Part shown: positions 5,535 to 7,038 of the stretch, piece after piece
Layout of the letters: every line of letters begins with the position of its first letter
Numbering within the stretch: the stretch's first letter is position 1
Source: Thermoplasmata archaeon
GTDB taxonomy: Archaea; Thermoplasmatota; Thermoplasmata; Thermoplasmatales; Thermoplasmataceae
DNA: 7,038 bases
Assembly: GCA_021792045.1 (NCBI GenBank)
Contig: JAJYVJ010000086.1
Location: 1-7,038 of the forward strand
Direction of reading: 5' to 3'
Program-made: the position numbers and the translations under genes
Notes under the pieces: model-generated
Seen by the model: only the letters and a program-made list of their open reading frames with translations
Databases searched by the model: none
What the model was told of the DNA's origin: nothing

Positions 5535-6227
5535 TTACCCAAAACTATAAACGAAGTTTTTAGATTTCATTGACCTGCAATTCCCACAGAACTTTTTCAC
5601 TGCAAGTTCACCGTCATGTGAAAGAATTCCATAAGCCTTGTTTATGTACCACATTGACAATTTAAATTTCTTGGAGTAGCTCCTTGAGATATCAATGATA
5701 TTTCTATATTCTGATAAAGCTTCTCTATAATCCTTTAAATCGAAGTATTCCAGAACTGGATTGTCAAGGATCATAAAATTGTCCTCATCCGAAGCGAATA
5801 AGATCCCACTAAGAATGAAAGGCGTAACCCCCGCTATTTTCTTTGGGCTTGAATTTTCCGTGACGCTTTCCATAATCCCGACAGTCTTGTCAAGGTCCGC
5901 TCTTGTTGATAGCAACTGCTCTATTGAAGAAAATAGTTGCGTTTTATATTTCTCTATTTCTGACTTATGCCTGGCCATTTGAGACCAACTTCCATTCTCA
6001 CATTCATTTAAAAAGTCCACGAAAACTGGCCAGAATTTATCCGCGTCGTAAGTTCCGGTTAAAAGAGGAATTAGCTTTCCATTCCAGCTGCTGAAAAGGC
6101 TATAAGCACATTGCAGAAATTCCCTTACCTCATCTGGTATTTTATTTTTTTTTGGATGATTGTTCATTAATATGCTTGTCATCCCATTAAGGACGTTTTC
6201 CAATTCTTTCTGTTTGTATACTTGCAT
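5535..6227 (-). CDS. Helical soluble protein of unknown function with C-terminal CxxC
   Basis: The 230-residue product has no signal peptide or membrane helix and is mostly helical. Residues 136-156 (TPFILSGILFASDEDNFMILDN) resemble a segment seen in uncharacterised helical nucleic-acid-related proteins, where a buried helix is followed by an FxxID/FxILD strand; this is a weak resemblance, not a family assignment. Residues 165-200 are helical with tyrosines, and CGNC (214-217) near the C-terminus could bind metal with outside ligands. ATG 6227 is well supported by a TATA box at 6245-6253. There is no close downstream gene except a 33-codon frame starting four bases past the stop. It is AT-rich like the rest of the island and may be an accessory or defence-type gene, which remains inference. 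Confidence 0.75.
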   Translation of the reverse strand: MQVYKQKELENVLNGMTSILMNNHPKKNKIPDEVREFLQCAYSLFSSWNGKLIPLLTGTYDADKFWPVFVDFLNECENGSWSQMARHKSEIEKYKTQLFSSIEQLLSTRADLDKTVGIMESVTENSSPKKIAGVTPFILSGILFASDEDNFMILDNPVLEYFDLKDYREALSEYRNIIDISRSYSKKFKLSMWYINKAYGILSHDGELAVKKFCGNCRSMKSKNFVYSFG

Positions 6228-6244
6228 GTGTTACTATAATGGAC

Positions 6245-6254
6245 TTTTATATAA
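6245..6254 (-). promoter_or_regulatory. TATA box for the 5535-6227 gene
   Basis: The minus strand reads TTATATAAAA here, a near-ideal archaeal TATA box. Its centre is about 22 bases before ATG 6227, so the transcript should be leaderless or nearly so. Confidence 0.65.
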
Positions 6255-6338
6255 TGCTATCCAGCTATTCTTTAGAATTGAACGGGCCACACATTCACGA
6301 CTCCAGTTGAATGATTTTTACTAACTTGAACTCACCCC

Positions 6339-6521
6339 CTAAATCCAGCCTTCCACCCATTCCTTCATCTCGTATTTGTCCCTGTCCGAAAAGGGTATCC
6401 CAAGATAGTGCCTCAATTCGGTTATCTTGCTGTGGCCCATGGAGAGGAAAATCCCGACGTGAATCTCCCTTTGAGATTCATGTATATAATAATAGGGACA
6501 GGTCATCTCCCCGAGACACAT
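6339..6521 (-). CDS. Possible 60-residue protein with Cys/His N-terminus
   Basis: The frame runs from ATG 6521 to TAG 6341-6339. The N-terminus has C2, C8, H14 and H21 (CLGEMTCPYYYIHESQREIH), a spacing that could be a degenerate zinc knuckle. The rest, GHSKITELRHYLGIPFSDRD and KYEMKEWVEGWI, reads like a short helix-rich domain ending in an amphipathic helix. Composition is less AT-rich than the island and the residues look more protein-like than the two overlapping plus-strand frames. ATG 6506 (residue 6) is an alternative start. No clear TATA box or ribosome binding site decides the start. It diverges from the thermopsin gene. It may be a genuine small gene or the end of a degraded larger one, since the frame stays open upstream as far as I read, past position 6600. 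Confidence 0.4.
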   Translation of the reverse strand: MCLGEMTCPYYYIHESQREIHVGIFLSMGHSKITELRHYLGIPFSDRDKYEMKEWVEGWI

Positions 6522-6576
6522 TCCCTCATCTTTTTCAGTGCGTTTGCTTTTCTGAAACCGATAAATGTGCAGGAAA

Positions 6577-6585
6577 AATATATTT
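6577..6585 (+). promoter_or_regulatory. TATA box for the thermopsin gene
   Basis: AATATATTT at 6577-6585 is centred 34 bases before ATG 6615. Using the usual 25-base spacing, the transcript would start near 6606, leaving a leader of less than ten bases. Confidence 0.55.
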
Positions 6586-6614
6586 ACGAGTACGAATAGA
6601 CTTCTTACGGTTTA

Positions 6615-7038
6615 ATGATGCAAAAGAAGTTACTTGCTCTGGCAATAGTTGCAATACTCTCAGTCACTTATCCCGGGTTCGCATTTGCCGCCGCGGTTCA
6701 TGCCCCTGTTTCACACGCAGGAACAGAGGCTGCTAAACCGGCACATTACATCTATGATGCTTCGCCAGTAAAGTCATCCTCCGGCAATAGCACAATAATG
6801 ACGCAATCTGCCGTAAATCCTTCCCTTTTATACAAACAGGAGCCAGCTCCCATGGGAATCGCAGATTACGGATTAGGCCCAGGAGGCACACCTTACCAAT
6901 ACGCTACCAGTTCATTTGAGGGCACGATCAATATCAGCAATCTCCAGACATATAACGCAAGCCTGACCTCTTCATATTACGGTTATCGATACGGAATGTC
7001 ATTCCAGCTGAACACTGTCCTCTCTTTCAGCTTGTCTG
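6615..7038 (+). CDS. Thermopsin-type secreted acid protease (peptidase A5), N-terminal part
   Basis: The frame starts at ATG 6615 (ATG 6618 is an equal alternative) and is open to the right edge, giving 141 residues. Residues 1-25 form a classic signal peptide: MMQKK, a hydrophobic core, then FAFA with probable cleavage before AAVHA. A Ser/Ala-rich pro-region follows (about 26-70), then EPAPMGIADYGLGPGG (76-91), which I recognise as the start of the thermopsin domain, continuing SFEGTINISNLQTYN. Thermopsins are acid proteases of acidophilic archaea that act outside the cell at low pH; the catalytic residues of this family are not established from the visible part. Sequons at N58, N106 and N114 fit an extracellular protein. 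Thermoplasmatales often encode several paralogues, some large and surface-anchored; the C-terminus needed to tell is outside the window. Confidence 0.9.
   Translation, partial: MMQKKLLALAIVAILSVTYPGFAFAAAVHAPVSHAGTEAAKPAHYIYDASPVKSSSGNSTIMTQSAVNPSLLYKQEPAPMGIADYGLGPGGTPYQYATSSFEGTINISNLQTYNASLTSSYYGYRYGMSFQLNTVLSFSLS

Noticed and set aside
5761..6094. Two plus-strand frames (5761-5982, 5903-6094)
   Set aside because: Both are antisense to the 230-residue helical protein, which has a strong promoter.
6311..6736. Plus-strand frames of 141 and 63 residues
   Set aside because: The longer one runs through the thermopsin promoter and signal-peptide region in another frame and is Cys/Arg/Ser-rich; the shorter one is antisense to the 6339-6521 frame.
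1..7038. tRNA, rRNA, CRISPR arrays, insertion-sequence ends
   Set aside because: I looked for TPsiC-like arms, regularly spaced repeats, transposase motifs and terminal inverted repeats and found none that could be supported by eye.

Overview
The window looks like a chromosomal segment of an acidophilic archaeon of the Thermoplasmata, most likely Thermoplasmatales. Three things point there: a thermopsin-type (peptidase A5) secreted protease begins at the right edge; a surface protein carries the FTESGLLVGTNW motif common in cell-surface proteins of that group; and a 52-residue AbrB-type protein resembles the many small SpoVT/AbrB proteins of these genomes. Most confidently placed genes have a TATA-like box centred about 22-34 bases before the start codon, which fits leaderless or nearly leaderless transcripts.

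Layout. Positions 1-1041 are GC-rich (37 of 60 bases in 301-360) and hold the end of an unrecognised 274-residue-plus protein and a coupled 66-residue protein. Positions 1097-1849 encode a membrane-anchored surface protein with eight N-glycosylation sequons; it converges on the AbrB gene (1864-2022, minus). From about 2023 to 6310 the sequence is AT-rich (17 of 60 bases G+C in 2401-2460) and reads as an accessory island. Its contents, left to right, are: a four-helix membrane protein (2093-3109, minus); a 660-base poorly coding stretch with a 37-residue zinc-ribbon-like remnant; a two-helix membrane protein broken at a run of eight G (3773-4464, plus); a 47-residue glycine-zipper membrane protein starting with TTG (4629-4772, plus); a possible 55-residue protein (4769-4936, minus); an Sm/Lsm-like candidate (4968-5312, minus); and a helical protein ending near a CxxC (5535-6227, minus). 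A further small ORF (6339-6521, minus) lies before the thermopsin gene (6615 to the edge, plus).

How the genes might work together. The outer genes suit cell-envelope and extracellular functions of an acidophile. The island genes mostly have their own promoters and do not form one long operon; only the Lsm-like gene and the 55-residue ORF are close enough to be co-transcribed. I recognise no integrase, transposase, tRNA, CRISPR array or known defence module. The observations most worth checking are the frameshift at the G8 tract, the leaderless TTG glycine-zipper gene, the Lsm-like candidate and the 55-residue ORF preceded by a run of A.
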